From NCBI GenBank assembly GCA_023415635.1, contig JAEZJV010000040.1, forward strand, positions 1-64,000: DNA of 64,000 nucleotides, in the 5' to 3' direction. Within the stretch, counting starts at the first letter, position 1. Each line of letters begins with the position of its first letter. The translations under genes were made by a program, and so were the position numbers. The notes beneath the pieces are model-generated. The model did not search any database and was not told the origin of the DNA. It saw only the letters and a list, made by a program, of their open reading frames with translations. The stretch comes from Bacillota bacterium. Lineage in GTDB: Bacteria; Bacillota; Clostridia; Lachnospirales; Lachnospiraceae. Shown here piece after piece: positions 34,085-43,575 of the stretch.

Positions 34085-34672
34085 CTATTGATCAACGATA
34101 TTCAGCACCCTCTTCAGGATTGATATCATTTTATCACGCAGAGAAAAGCTGTATTGCTCCAGCTTCCAATGAAAACACAATTCTCTGAAGTATCCGGATA
34201 TGATCAAAGCGATACTATCACTGCTCAAGTCCTCCGGTAGCTCCCCGGCCTGCCTTGCCTCATCGAGAAAGCCTGTTATCATGGATATTCTGTCTTTCTG
34301 AATCTCTTTCACCTTATCTGCCAGCTCCTCTTCATATAGAAGTACATCAAATATCTGAAGAAGCGTGGTAATTGCCGGATAATTCTCATAATACTCTGTC
34401 ATGGAGGTTATGAAGTATATCAGTGCCTCCTTCGGAGGAAGATGGCTGAGCTTCGCTGACTGCAGAATATCAGCATCAAACTGAATAAAGTAATCCAAGA
34501 CTGCAATTAATAACTCGTTCTTGTTTTTATAGTGGCGAAATAATGTCGCCTCAGAAATATTCTGTCTTTTGGCAATCTCGCGCGTAGTCAGCTTCTGGAT
34601 ACCAAGCTCATCGATAATATCAATTGTAGTCAGTATCAGTTGCTCTTTTCTATGTAATATATTCATCACCAT
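34085..34672 (-). CDS. TetR-family transcriptional regulator
   Basis: A 195-residue regulator: N-terminal TetR helix-turn-helix (about 8-55, TTREIAKRQNISEATLFRHYKNKNELL) and an alpha-helical ligand domain. It is embedded in the chemosensory operon between a response-regulator gene and cheY, an unusual place. It may regulate this operon, but the effector and operators are unknown. Its stop lies 49 bp before the cheY start. Confidence 0.9.
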   Translation of the reverse strand: MVMNILHRKEQLILTTIDIIDELGIQKLTTREIAKRQNISEATLFRHYKNKNELLIAVLDYFIQFDADILQSAKLSHLPPKEALIYFITSMTEYYENYPAITTLLQIFDVLLYEEELADKVKEIQKDRISMITGFLDEARQAGELPEDLSSDSIALIISGYFRELCFHWKLEQYSFSLRDKMISILKRVLNIVDQ

Positions 34673-34781
34673 ATAATTCCACCCACCGTAGTGCTTGATT
34701 ACTTATATTATAATTAGATTGGTTAATAGTGTCAATTTCTTTTTAGCTTGTATAAAGCATATAACATTTCCGAAGGAATAT

Positions 34782-35186
34782 TTATGGTTTATCTTCAATT
34801 AACTTCAGTTTCTGCAGCACTTCAACAAATTTATCCGTATCCAGTGGCTTCGCGGCATAAGCATCGCAACCTAGGTCAAATGTATTACGGATAGTATCTG
34901 TGTCCGCCAGTGCTGTAGTCATTATTATTTTCGACTGCTTCTCCTCAGGAATTCTATACTGTGCTTCTAATTCCTTCATATGCCTGAGGACCTTGACCCC
35001 ATCCACCTTTGGCATCATAATATCCAAACAAATCAGGTCGTAGGGTTTCTTTTCCTTCAAAGAGATCAGAAATGCATCCAGCGCTTCCAATCCATCTATA
35101 ACCATATCGCATTCTCCGTAATTCGAAAGAAATCTATAGAGAAACTTACGGCTTGCTAAGTCGTCTTCTGCTATAAGTATTTTCAT
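34782..35186 (-). CDS. single-domain response regulator (CheY-like)
   Basis: A 134-residue REC-only protein: AEDD, Asp in CLDIMMPKVDG, Thr in MTTA and Lys in AAKP. It closely resembles the regulator at 28515-28910, much more than it resembles cheY, so duplication is likely. It is 44 bp downstream of cheW in the operon. It could act as a phosphate sink or a second output for CheA. Confidence 0.9.
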   Translation of the reverse strand: MKILIAEDDLASRKFLYRFLSNYGECDMVIDGLEALDAFLISLKEKKPYDLICLDIMMPKVDGVKVLRHMKELEAQYRIPEEKQSKIIMTTALADTDTIRNTFDLGCDAYAAKPLDTDKFVEVLQKLKLIEDKP

Positions 35187-35230
35187 ATTTAGCCTCCCTT
35201 CATCAAAGCGTGAAGCTCTCTTCGATACTC

Positions 35231-35725
35231 TTACTCAATTGACTCTCTGATATCCTCCAAATCACTTACGGATATAAGCTTTTCACAATCCAGTAAAAGC
35301 TTCACAGCATTACCCACCTTACCTATCTTCTTGATATATCTGTTATTCATTCTGTTCACCTGAGGAGGATCTACGATCTCCTGTTCAGGTATCGTCAGCA
35401 CCTCTGCCACGCTGTCAACAATAAGTCCTATCGATATATCCTTTATATCAACTACTATCACGCAGGTCCGATCATTGTATTCCTTGGCTTCCTTCTTAAA
35501 TCTTGCCCTGACATCAATCACAGGGATTATCTTACCTCTGAGATTAATAATTCCACGGACATACTCGGGAAGCTCAGGGATACCGGTAATCACCTGAATA
35601 CCGATAATTTCTGTAATATACTTGATTTCAATTCCATAACATTCGTTACCTATCAGAAAAGTCAGATAACGGTCTTTTTGTGTATCTTCTTCCAATTCTA
35701 TAATATTATCAAATACTTCAGTCAT
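35231..35725 (-). CDS. cheW: chemotaxis coupling protein CheW
   Basis: A 164-residue single CheW (SH3-like) domain linking receptor and CheA. The family core is visible: YLTFLIGNECYGIEI near residue 20 and GIINLRGKIIPVIDVR near 63, then GLIVDSVAEVL. It lies 21 bp downstream of cheA. Confidence 0.95.
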   Translation of the reverse strand: MTEVFDNIIELEEDTQKDRYLTFLIGNECYGIEIKYITEIIGIQVITGIPELPEYVRGIINLRGKIIPVIDVRARFKKEAKEYNDRTCVIVVDIKDISIGLIVDSVAEVLTIPEQEIVDPPQVNRMNNRYIKKIGKVGNAVKLLLDCEKLISVSDLEDIRESIE

Positions 35726-35746
35726 TTCACATCCTCCTTTTTAATA

Positions 35747-37870
35747 TTAGCATAACATCCTTGCCACATCCAGTATCAAGCTGATATTACCGTCTCCCAG
35801 TAGAGTGCAGCCTGCCAGTCCCTTGATCCTTTTAAAATTCTGAAGGTATTGGGGCAATGCTTTTACTACTACCTGTTGCTGCCCGAGCAGCTCATCTGCA
35901 AACAGACAGACCGTCTTTTCATCCTGTTCGATCATAAGGATAATACCCTCCGAGAACTTCGTGATCTTCGTCTCAACCTTATACAGCTCATGTAGACGCC
36001 GGACCGCGTGACATTCCCCTCGCACCATGATCATCTCATTGCCGTCCGGATCAGTGAAGATGTCACTGTCCTTCGGTCGAAAGGATTCTTTGATGGAAAT
36101 CGTTGGTATTGTATATCTGGAATTACCGACCTTGATGCTCATTCCATCGATGATAGCCAGAGTTAACGGTATCTTCATGGTAATTATGGTTCCCTTATTT
36201 TCCACACTGTCGACACTCAGGGTTCCTCCAACCGCTTCAATATTCTTCGTTACCACATCCATTCCAACACCGCGTCCCGAGAACTCTGTTACCTGATCAT
36301 TTGTAGAAAATCCAGGAAGGAGTATCAGATTATAGATTTCTTTATCGGTCATATCCTCTTCATTCTTAGTAAGAATTCCGCTTTCCCTGGCTTTTTTTAG
36401 AATCTTTTCTTTGTTCAATCCTTTACCGTCATCCCTTACGATAATCAAGACATCGCTTCCGGCATTCTTTGCCTCAAGTGTTATGGTTCCTGATTTTTGC
36501 TTACCCAGGTCCTGTCGTTCTTTAGTACTCTCGATTCCGTGATCTACGGAATTTCGGACCAGATGCATCAACGGATCAGAAATTCGCTCGATGACATTCT
36601 TATCTACCTCAGTCTCCTCTCCGATGAGCTCCAGCTGTACGTCCTTCTCAAGCTTCTTGCACATATCGCGGACAATACGATGCATTTTTATAAAGGTCGC
36701 TGACAAAGGAACCATTCGGATGGACATGATCATATCCCGCATTTCGCCGGTAATTTTATTCAGCTGCCGCGCAGCCTTCACAAAGTTATCCAGCTGTAGG
36801 TTTTTCAAATCCGGATTCTGTATTACCATTGCTTCCGCAATTACCATTTCTCCAATGAGATCCATCAGCTTGTCCAGCTTCTTCACATTGACGCTGATCA
36901 TATTTTGTGCTGTGCTGACAGCCTGTTGCTCCTTCTCCTGCCGATTGGTACGGCTGTGTTCATGATCGGCCTGTATTGTTTCCTTAATCACAGGCATCTT
37001 GATGGGATTCTCAAGTGACAGCTTTTCCTTTTTGGCATAGCTTGCATATTCCTCATCACTCTCCATTTGAACCAGCTCCAGATCCCTTAGGAATATGGTC
37101 TGCATGAAGAATTCATGAATTTTATTATAATCGTGCTCCGTCTTCAAGAAAATCTGGAAGCCGTCGCTACGGATGACATCTATACTGTCGTCACTATCGA
37201 TTATATCTGCAGGAATATGAAAAAAATCCTCCGTGATTTCCTTTAAATTATGTATGATTGTAAAAGCCCGGATGTTCTCCATCTCACAGCCTTCTTCAAA
37301 AAATATAATTGCTTTAAAGGTATTGCTATGCTCCGGCTTACTTATCGGTGCCTGACTGATATAGTACTGTTGTTTGTCCCCAACTGATGTTTTAGCCGTT
37401 AGATCTGTCTGCCCTGATATTTCCTTCTTTCCCGTTACTTCGGAGGCGTCCACAGAATTTTTTTTCTTTAATTCGACTAAATATGTCTTAATCTTATCCA
37501 CTAGTTCGTCTGCTCTTCCATCTGCAGAAGTATGCAACTTGATCTTCTCTACTTCAATCTTGATAAAGTCCACACCCTCAAGGACAAGGTCCGATAATTC
37601 AGAATAATCAACCTGTCCCGATTTCTCCTTACGTAGAAAGAAAAATACGTCTTCTATGGAATGAGCCAGTTTGGCAATATTATCAAACAACATCATGGCT
37701 GAGGAGCCCTTGATCGTATGCATGATACGAAAAATCTCATTAATCGCTTCCTCGGAGAAGTCATTTTCTTTTTCACTTGAAAGAATAGACTGCTCCAGCT
37801 GCTCTATAAGCTGTGTGGTTTCGAAAAGGAACATATCCAGTAAGGGTTCATTAGAAAACTGATTCGACAA
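35747..37870 (-). CDS. cheA: chemotaxis histidine kinase CheA
   Basis: A 707-residue CheA: P1 Hpt domain with phospho-His51 in IMHTIKGSSAMM, a P2-like region (about 180-270), P3 dimerisation (about 325-400), P4 kinase with HLVRNSVDHGIE, DDGKGLN and GRGVGMDVV, and a CheW-like P5 (about 570-705). It phosphorylates CheY, CheB and possibly the extra regulators. It lies 42 bp downstream of the receptor gene, so it shares its promoter. Confidence 0.96.
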   Translation of the reverse strand: MSNQFSNEPLLDMFLFETTQLIEQLEQSILSSEKENDFSEEAINEIFRIMHTIKGSSAMMLFDNIAKLAHSIEDVFFFLRKEKSGQVDYSELSDLVLEGVDFIKIEVEKIKLHTSADGRADELVDKIKTYLVELKKKNSVDASEVTGKKEISGQTDLTAKTSVGDKQQYYISQAPISKPEHSNTFKAIIFFEEGCEMENIRAFTIIHNLKEITEDFFHIPADIIDSDDSIDVIRSDGFQIFLKTEHDYNKIHEFFMQTIFLRDLELVQMESDEEYASYAKKEKLSLENPIKMPVIKETIQADHEHSRTNRQEKEQQAVSTAQNMISVNVKKLDKLMDLIGEMVIAEAMVIQNPDLKNLQLDNFVKAARQLNKITGEMRDMIMSIRMVPLSATFIKMHRIVRDMCKKLEKDVQLELIGEETEVDKNVIERISDPLMHLVRNSVDHGIESTKERQDLGKQKSGTITLEAKNAGSDVLIIVRDDGKGLNKEKILKKARESGILTKNEEDMTDKEIYNLILLPGFSTNDQVTEFSGRGVGMDVVTKNIEAVGGTLSVDSVENKGTIITMKIPLTLAIIDGMSIKVGNSRYTIPTISIKESFRPKDSDIFTDPDGNEMIMVRGECHAVRRLHELYKVETKITKFSEGIILMIEQDEKTVCLFADELLGQQQVVVKALPQYLQNFKRIKGLAGCTLLGDGNISLILDVARMLC

Positions 37871-37912
37871 TTGATCACCTCCTATAGTTAATTCTCGTTA
37901 CAAAATCCCTGA

Positions 37913-39742
37913 TCAATACTTTCCAAATTCATGATCGCTTAATATAATTTTCGAATCCGTTGCTTTATCTTCAACAGGCCCATAATACGTTTTTACTTTT
38001 GCAGGCTTTTTCATTTGTTCCAGCAGCAGCATCACTTCAGGGCTTATCTCCTCCTGCGAGAATCTATTCACAGTTGATTTCTTTAATTTATATCTACTGA
38101 TGGTATCCTTCAGAACCTCAGCCTGGCTCGCCAATTCTTCACTGGCTGCGGCTGTTTCTTCAGAGGTTGCTGAATTTGTCTGAACCACTGTGGATACCTG
38201 CATAATGCCCTGATTAATCTGAGAGATACCCATTGCCTGTTCGCTGGATGCATTCGCGATATCATTTACCAGTGTCGCAACCTTCTCTACACCGACCACT
38301 ATCTTACTTAAAGCTGTGGCTGTCTCCTGTGCAATTCTGGTACCTCCCTCAGCCTTCTTGATAGAGCCTTCAATCATTTCTGTCGTTTCCTTAGCCGCAT
38401 TAGCAGAGCGGGCTGCAAGATTTCTTACCTCCTCCGCCACTACAGCAAAGCCCTTGCCGTGTTGTCCTGCTCTTGCTGCTTCCACTGCTGCGTTTAAAGC
38501 TAGTATATTTGTCTGGAAGGCGATATCATCAATAACCTTGATAACCTTGGAAATATTAGCCGAAGCTTCATTGATTTCCTCCATTGCGGTGAGCATCTCC
38601 TTCATCTGTTCATTCCCTTGTACAGCATCCAGCTTGGCGGACATAGCCAAATCATTTGCAGTTGTGGCATTCTTTGCATTCATATCCGTCTGTGAGGAGA
38701 TCTGTTCCAGGGAGGCTGTTAATTCCTCCACAGAGGAAGCCTGTTCTGTAGCACCATGGGAGAGTGCGATGCTGGATTCGGATATCTGTTTTGCTCCTGT
38801 GGCTACCTGATCGGATGCTGCGGCTATATTGGACAGGATATCATTATTATTAGCAACCAGCTCAGACAGCTTCTTCCCGAGCAGGTCATTTTCTGATTTC
38901 ACATCTACCTCCACCGTGAGATCGCCGGCTGCAATTCTTTCAGCTGCATGTGCCTGCCCACGTATATTGTTGATCATTACTCCGAAGGCATCTGCCAGCT
39001 TACCAATTTCATCCTTGCTGTGATATTTCACATTGACATTAACATCTCCAAGTGCTAGTTTATTGGCAGCTTCCACAACCTGTCCGACAGGCTTACTAAT
39101 CGTGACTGCAATAATAGTACCAAGCGTAATTGCCAGAATCAGAGAGGCAGCTAATATGATGTTCATCAATGTGGTCAGTCCGCGATAGCTTGTCTGTGTT
39201 TCCAGAAGATGCTCCGAAGCCATTTGAATATTGTAATCCACTAAGGCCTGTACCGATTCGCTGGTTTTTACTCTCGCATCGGTGGTCTCCTGAATTGTTG
39301 CGACTGCCTCATCAAAATCTTCCCCTTTAATTAAGTCCAAATTCCTGTTACGGATGTCCCTGTAGGTTTTTAGATCGGCAAGTACCGTATCATACATGAT
39401 TTGTTCTTCCTCTGTTTCAATTAATTTCTCATAATTATCCAATATTATATTATCAGCATTAACAAGGTCTATGATTTTGTCACTTCGTTCCTTAAACTTT
39501 TCAGGTGCTCTGTCATAAAGTGCATAGACATGATACACCCTGATTTGCTCAAGGTTGAGTTGCAGCTGTTTCAATTCGGTTGTCCTAAGATAATAGTTAT
39601 TATATAATCTCTCATTTTCTCTGTACATGGAGCCCATGTTTAGAATTCCTAAAATCCCGACTGTAACCGTTAATAATGCAATAACCAAAAAACCAATAAT
39701 TAATTTTGTACGAATTTTTAGATTTCTGTACATTTTTATCAT
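37913..39742 (-). CDS. methyl-accepting chemotaxis protein
   Basis: A 609-residue receptor: N-terminal membrane segment (about 12-34), periplasmic-side four-helix bundle (4HB_MCP, about 35-190), second membrane segment (about 190-213), HAMP-like linker, and signalling coiled coil with the highly conserved hairpin tip IAFQTNILALNAAVEAARAG. The tail after about residue 560 lacks a CheR-tether pentapeptide. AAGGAGGAAAAGCT precedes ATG. It is the first gene of the chemosensory operon, behind a strong vegetative promoter. The ligand is unknown. Confidence 0.95.
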   Translation of the reverse strand: MIKMYRNLKIRTKLIIGFLVIALLTVTVGILGILNMGSMYRENERLYNNYYLRTTELKQLQLNLEQIRVYHVYALYDRAPEKFKERSDKIIDLVNADNIILDNYEKLIETEEEQIMYDTVLADLKTYRDIRNRNLDLIKGEDFDEAVATIQETTDARVKTSESVQALVDYNIQMASEHLLETQTSYRGLTTLMNIILAASLILAITLGTIIAVTISKPVGQVVEAANKLALGDVNVNVKYHSKDEIGKLADAFGVMINNIRGQAHAAERIAAGDLTVEVDVKSENDLLGKKLSELVANNNDILSNIAAASDQVATGAKQISESSIALSHGATEQASSVEELTASLEQISSQTDMNAKNATTANDLAMSAKLDAVQGNEQMKEMLTAMEEINEASANISKVIKVIDDIAFQTNILALNAAVEAARAGQHGKGFAVVAEEVRNLAARSANAAKETTEMIEGSIKKAEGGTRIAQETATALSKIVVGVEKVATLVNDIANASSEQAMGISQINQGIMQVSTVVQTNSATSEETAAASEELASQAEVLKDTISRYKLKKSTVNRFSQEEISPEVMLLLEQMKKPAKVKTYYGPVEDKATDSKIILSDHEFGKY

Positions 39743-39855
39743 AGCTTTTCCTCCTTAAGTTACTATTTTTCTTGGTGTGTTTTCTTTTACCTTTTAGTGT
39801 AGATTTCCTTTTTTTAACATCTTACGTAGTAATCACTTACTTCTATGATGTTTTC

Positions 39856-39884
39856 ATTATATCCATCTATTACCACTTTGTCAA
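39856..39884 (-). promoter_or_regulatory. vegetative promoter of the chemosensory operon
   Basis: Read on the minus strand, TTGACA (39884-39879) and TATAAT (39861-39856) are separated by 17 bp, a consensus sigma-A promoter. The leader to the receptor start is about 105 nt. A sigma-D type motility promoter was not seen. Confidence 0.85.
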
Positions 39885-39983
39885 TACATCCTGACAGTGC
39901 CAGATTATTAAAATTTTATAAATATTTCTAAGGACTACTCTGGTTTTTTTGATGTAATCGCAAAAAATAAAAAAGGAATCAAA

Positions 39984-40021
39984 AAGCCTCCCTGACCGGG
40001 TATGATCCGGCCAAAGAGGCT
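39984..40021 (-). terminator. terminator of the hisS operon
   Basis: On the minus strand AGCCTC TTTGGCCGG is followed by CCCGGTCAGG GAGGCT and TTTTTGA: nested stems of 6 and about 5 bp around a short loop. It lies 62 bp beyond the hisS stop. Confidence 0.82.
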
Positions 40022-40082
40022 GTTCTGTTTTTGCTATGAAAATAACTTCACTCGTTTCTTTGATCTTATATGCTATGGCATT

Positions 40083-41327
40083 TTAAAGGAATAGCTCGGC
40101 CAGCTTATCTAAGGCTACCTCTGTCTGCTCTCCGTTTTCCATATTCTTGACATTTGCTTTATTGTTCTCAAGCTCATCTGCTCCGATGATCACCGTGTGC
40201 TTAGCTCCAATTTTATTCGCATACTTCATCTGTGCCTTAACACTTCGGTCTAAATAGTCTGTTTCTACAATGATACCCGCCGTCCTGAGCTGTTGTACCA
40301 GCCGATATGCTTCTGCCTTCGCTTCCTTACCCAGTATTCCGACATATAATTCTACCACCGGTTCCGCTTCCAGCGAGATACCCTCTGCTGCCAGTTCAAT
40401 GATAATTCGCTCGATGCCAAAACCAAAGCCTACCGCAGGAATATTCTGTTTATCATCGATTTCATGAATTAGATTATCATATCTGCCGCCACCGCACAAA
40501 GTAAAGCCTTCCGCGTTGAGGAACTCGAATACTGTCTTCGTATAATAGTCCAGCCCTCTGACAATGCCGGTATCAACTTCATAGGGAATATCCATGGCGG
40601 TCAACAGACTCTTCAGCTCCTCGAAATGACTGCTGCACTCCTCATCCAGATATTCAATAGTTCTGGGTGCATCCTTCACGATTGTCTTGCAGGAAGGAAC
40701 CTTACAATCGATCACCCGGAGTGGATTCTTAAGCATCCTCTCCTTACAGGTGGAGCATAACTGCTCCTCGTGCTTTCTCAGATAAGAAAGCAGTGCTTCG
40801 TTATAGGTCTTTCGGCAGTTACTGCAGCCAATGCTATTGATATGGAGCTTTGCCCCTCTAATTCCCAGCTCCTTCAAGAACTGAGTCAGCAGGGAGATTA
40901 ACTCCACCTCAGCAAGCGGGCTTTTAGAACCGAAGAATTCGATACCGAACTGATGATGCTGACGCAGTCTTCCGCTCTGGGGATTCTCATATCGGAACGC
41001 CTGGGTAAAATAGTATAGCTTAGTAGGCTGGCTTTCTGCATACAAGCCATTCTCCAGGAATGCACGAGCAACTCCGGCAGTCCCCTCCGGTTTTAAGGTG
41101 ATACTTCTATTTCCCTTATCCTCAAAGGTATACATTTCCTTCTGAACAACATCTGTTGTCTCTCCGACACCTCTCTGGAATAATATCGTATGCTCAAAGG
41201 CAGGCGTGATCATCTCCTTAATATTATAGGCCTTGCAGATTCTTCTTGCAATTCCCTCAATGATGGTACGCATATGCATACTAGAGCCATACCAATCCTG
41301 TGTGCCCTTCGGTCTTTGTGTTATCAT
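40083..41327 (-). CDS. hisS: histidyl-tRNA synthetase
   Basis: A 414-residue class II synthetase. The motif 2 region FRYENPQSGRLRQHHQFGIE, the histidine motif RGLDYYTKTVFEF, and GGGRYDNL are present, with a C-terminal anticodon domain (about 320-414). The start MITQRPKGTQDW is standard. It begins 1 bp after the hemZ stop and is the last gene of the rel-to-hisS block. Confidence 0.96.
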   Translation of the reverse strand: MITQRPKGTQDWYGSSMHMRTIIEGIARRICKAYNIKEMITPAFEHTILFQRGVGETTDVVQKEMYTFEDKGNRSITLKPEGTAGVARAFLENGLYAESQPTKLYYFTQAFRYENPQSGRLRQHHQFGIEFFGSKSPLAEVELISLLTQFLKELGIRGAKLHINSIGCSNCRKTYNEALLSYLRKHEEQLCSTCKERMLKNPLRVIDCKVPSCKTIVKDAPRTIEYLDEECSSHFEELKSLLTAMDIPYEVDTGIVRGLDYYTKTVFEFLNAEGFTLCGGGRYDNLIHEIDDKQNIPAVGFGFGIERIIIELAAEGISLEAEPVVELYVGILGKEAKAEAYRLVQQLRTAGIIVETDYLDRSVKAQMKYANKIGAKHTVIIGADELENNKANVKNMENGEQTEVALDKLAELFL

Positions 41328-41328
41328 C

Positions 41329-42843
41329 TTAGTCCTCCGTTCTATCGCATTGATTTAATACTGAATTATTCTCAAGAAAATGCCGCTTCCTCTCTATCAT
41401 CTCGTCGATTCGACTGATGTAGTCTGTAACACTTTTCACATTATCGATCCGTTCAATACGGTTCTCCCGATGGAATACGAACTTCGACATTCCTCCTGCG
41501 CCTAAGGCAAGGATTGTCTGCTTTTCCTCCATAATCAGAATATTATACAGACCTTCCTTACCGGCTTTTGCATAGCCGATATTCTCAAGATTATCTGCCA
41601 TATTCTTCTGCCTGTAAAGATAATAAGGCAGATAGGCATTTTCCTTCGCAAATCTGATTGTTGCTTCCAGCATCGCAGGTACATCGGTTGCCTGAAGATT
41701 AGCATAGCTTTCTTTCTTCTGATTTAGCCTTGCAGCACGTTTGACAGCCAGAGTATGTACCGTCAGGCTGTCCGGCTCCAATTCCCGAAGCTGCTGCAAT
41801 GTATCAAGAACGTCAAAGACATTCTCTCCCGGCAGCCCGAGAATTAAATCCATATTTATATTATCGTGCTTGGCTTCTCTTGCAAGACGGAAGGCTTCCT
41901 TCACTTGTGTGATCGAATGCTTTCTTCCGATTAAATCAAGTGTCTTCTGCTGCATGCTCTGTGGATTGATGGAGATGCGGTCAACACCCTGTCTTTTCAG
42001 AACCTCGAGCTTCTCCCTCGTGATGCTGTCCGGTCTTCCGGCTTCCACACAGAATTCCTTAACATAGAAGAAATCAAATTGCTCCCGTATCAGACCGAGC
42101 AGGGAATCGAGCTGCTCTGCCGACAGGGTTGTCGGTGTTCCTCCTCCCAGATATACCGTAGTGAGTTTCTTTCCCGGAAAGCAGCTGGCCGCATAACGGA
42201 TTTCCTTCTCCAAGGCTTGCAGATATTGCTCTACATAACCCGCGTATTTCTCTACGGAATAAGATGTAAAGGAACAATAGAGACAGGTGCTTGGACAAAA
42301 TGGAATTCCGATATAAAGACTGTAGCCGTTCTCGTAATCCATGTCCCTTAGGAGCTTTAGCTCCCTTTTGGCAATCTCGATGCTAAGGCTAATCTTCTCC
42401 TCTGAACACAGATATTCCCTTTTCATATGCCGGTATATTGCTTCCTCCTTCACTTCCTGCTCCAGGAGCTCATAAACCAGCTTCGTCGGGCGAATTCCGG
42501 TTAAGATACCCCAGGGCAGCTCCTTACCGGTCAGCCTGGCCATATTCAAGTAAAGGAGGCGTTTCATTGCATTTTTATATTGAGACTTCGATAGTGTTTC
42601 CTCCAAAGTAAGAGAACTCTTGACCGGAGCTCCTTCCTTCAAGTCAAGGAATAGTTCTATCCTATCCTCCTCAAGTTCCAACCTGATCGCAAGCTTCGTA
42701 TCACATTCACAATGGACATCTGTATGCAGCTCCCCTTGCTCATTTTGTTCGTAAACCTTAATGGTCTCTGACGGATAGAAAGCTTTAACCAAAGGGTAAA
42801 CATCATTCTCATAAGCTTTATCCGATAAAACTATCACTATCAT
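41329..42843 (-). CDS. hemZ: radical-SAM coproporphyrinogen dehydrogenase-like protein HemZ
   Basis: A 504-residue radical-SAM protein of the HemZ/HemN family. The [4Fe-4S] motif is CxxxCxxC in PFCPSTCLYCSF (about residue 174), preceded by an N-terminal domain and followed by GGGTPT. HemZ oxidatively decarboxylates coproporphyrinogen III; clostridial members may do related work. The start is the ATG at 42843: GGAGAG precedes it, and starting 36 codons earlier would overlap the MBL gene. Only 1 nt separates it from that gene's stop. Confidence 0.92.
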   Translation of the reverse strand: MIVIVLSDKAYENDVYPLVKAFYPSETIKVYEQNEQGELHTDVHCECDTKLAIRLELEEDRIELFLDLKEGAPVKSSLTLEETLSKSQYKNAMKRLLYLNMARLTGKELPWGILTGIRPTKLVYELLEQEVKEEAIYRHMKREYLCSEEKISLSIEIAKRELKLLRDMDYENGYSLYIGIPFCPSTCLYCSFTSYSVEKYAGYVEQYLQALEKEIRYAASCFPGKKLTTVYLGGGTPTTLSAEQLDSLLGLIREQFDFFYVKEFCVEAGRPDSITREKLEVLKRQGVDRISINPQSMQQKTLDLIGRKHSITQVKEAFRLAREAKHDNINMDLILGLPGENVFDVLDTLQQLRELEPDSLTVHTLAVKRAARLNQKKESYANLQATDVPAMLEATIRFAKENAYLPYYLYRQKNMADNLENIGYAKAGKEGLYNILIMEEKQTILALGAGGMSKFVFHRENRIERIDNVKSVTDYISRIDEMIERKRHFLENNSVLNQCDRTED

Positions 42844-42844
42844 A

Positions 42845-43504
42845 CTACTCTCCATCATAAGGGTCCCATCCCGGTGACAGATAAATGTTATTGTCACGTT
42901 CGTATCCGATGGTAGTGGACGGACCGTGCCCTGGATAAACCTTAACCTCATCTTCCAGAACCATCAGCTTATTGCAGATGGACTCTACCAATTGATTGCC
43001 GTTACCTGTCGGCAAATCATATCGGCCGATATCTCCCTTAAACAGGGTATCCCCACTGATCAGCAGACGATGCCCGGTGAAGTAATAGCAGGTCCCTCCG
43101 GCAGTATGTCCGGGTGTATGGATCACTCTGATCATAAAACCGGCCATCTGTAGCACCTGTTGATCCTTAAGCAGTACATCCGGCTTTAAGGAGCATTCCC
43201 TCCTGATCTGGCCGGAAGCGTTTAGTCTTACATCAGTGAGAAGATCAGCTTCCGCTTCATGCGCATAAATCAGTGTATTGGTTCTTTCAGAAAGCCCGGA
43301 GGCTGCAAGAATATGGTCAAAATGACCATGTGTGAGAAGAATTGCTTTACACACAAGGTCATTTGCCTTAAGGTACTGTTCTATTCTCTCGGCTTTATCT
43401 GCCGGATCAAATACAATTGCTTCCTTTGTAGCCTGATTACTGATGATATAACAATTCGTCTGCACCATACCGAGTATAAGAGTTTCCATTACTAATTCAC
43501 TCAT
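42845..43504 (-). CDS. metallo-beta-lactamase-fold hydrolase (glyoxalase II-like)
   Basis: A 219-residue enzyme with the metal motif LTHGHFDHI (HxHxDH), HTPGHTAGGTCYY and SGDTLF, and a late GHGPSTT histidine. It belongs to the YcbL/glyoxalase II-like group and is often found between rel and hemZ or hisS in Clostridia. The substrate is unknown. The ATG at 43504 follows GGAGG by 5 nt. Confidence 0.93.
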   Translation of the reverse strand: MSELVMETLILGMVQTNCYIISNQATKEAIVFDPADKAERIEQYLKANDLVCKAILLTHGHFDHILAASGLSERTNTLIYAHEAEADLLTDVRLNASGQIRRECSLKPDVLLKDQQVLQMAGFMIRVIHTPGHTAGGTCYYFTGHRLLISGDTLFKGDIGRYDLPTGNGNQLVESICNKLMVLEDEVKVYPGHGPSTTIGYERDNNIYLSPGWDPYDGE

Positions 43505-43575
43505 ACGAACCTCCATTCTGCCAGTCACAATAGGATATTGTGTCCCGACATCTAAACTATTTAGTGAAGAACACT

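Noticed and set aside
38316..38810. 164-residue plus-strand open frame opposite the receptor gene
   Set aside because: It mirrors the alanine-rich coiled coil of the receptor on the other strand; no independent signals.
42844..42951. Longer hemZ start overlapping the MBL gene
   Set aside because: It would overlap the preceding gene by more than 100 nt, while the ATG at 42843 has its own GGAGAG and sits 1 nt after the stop.
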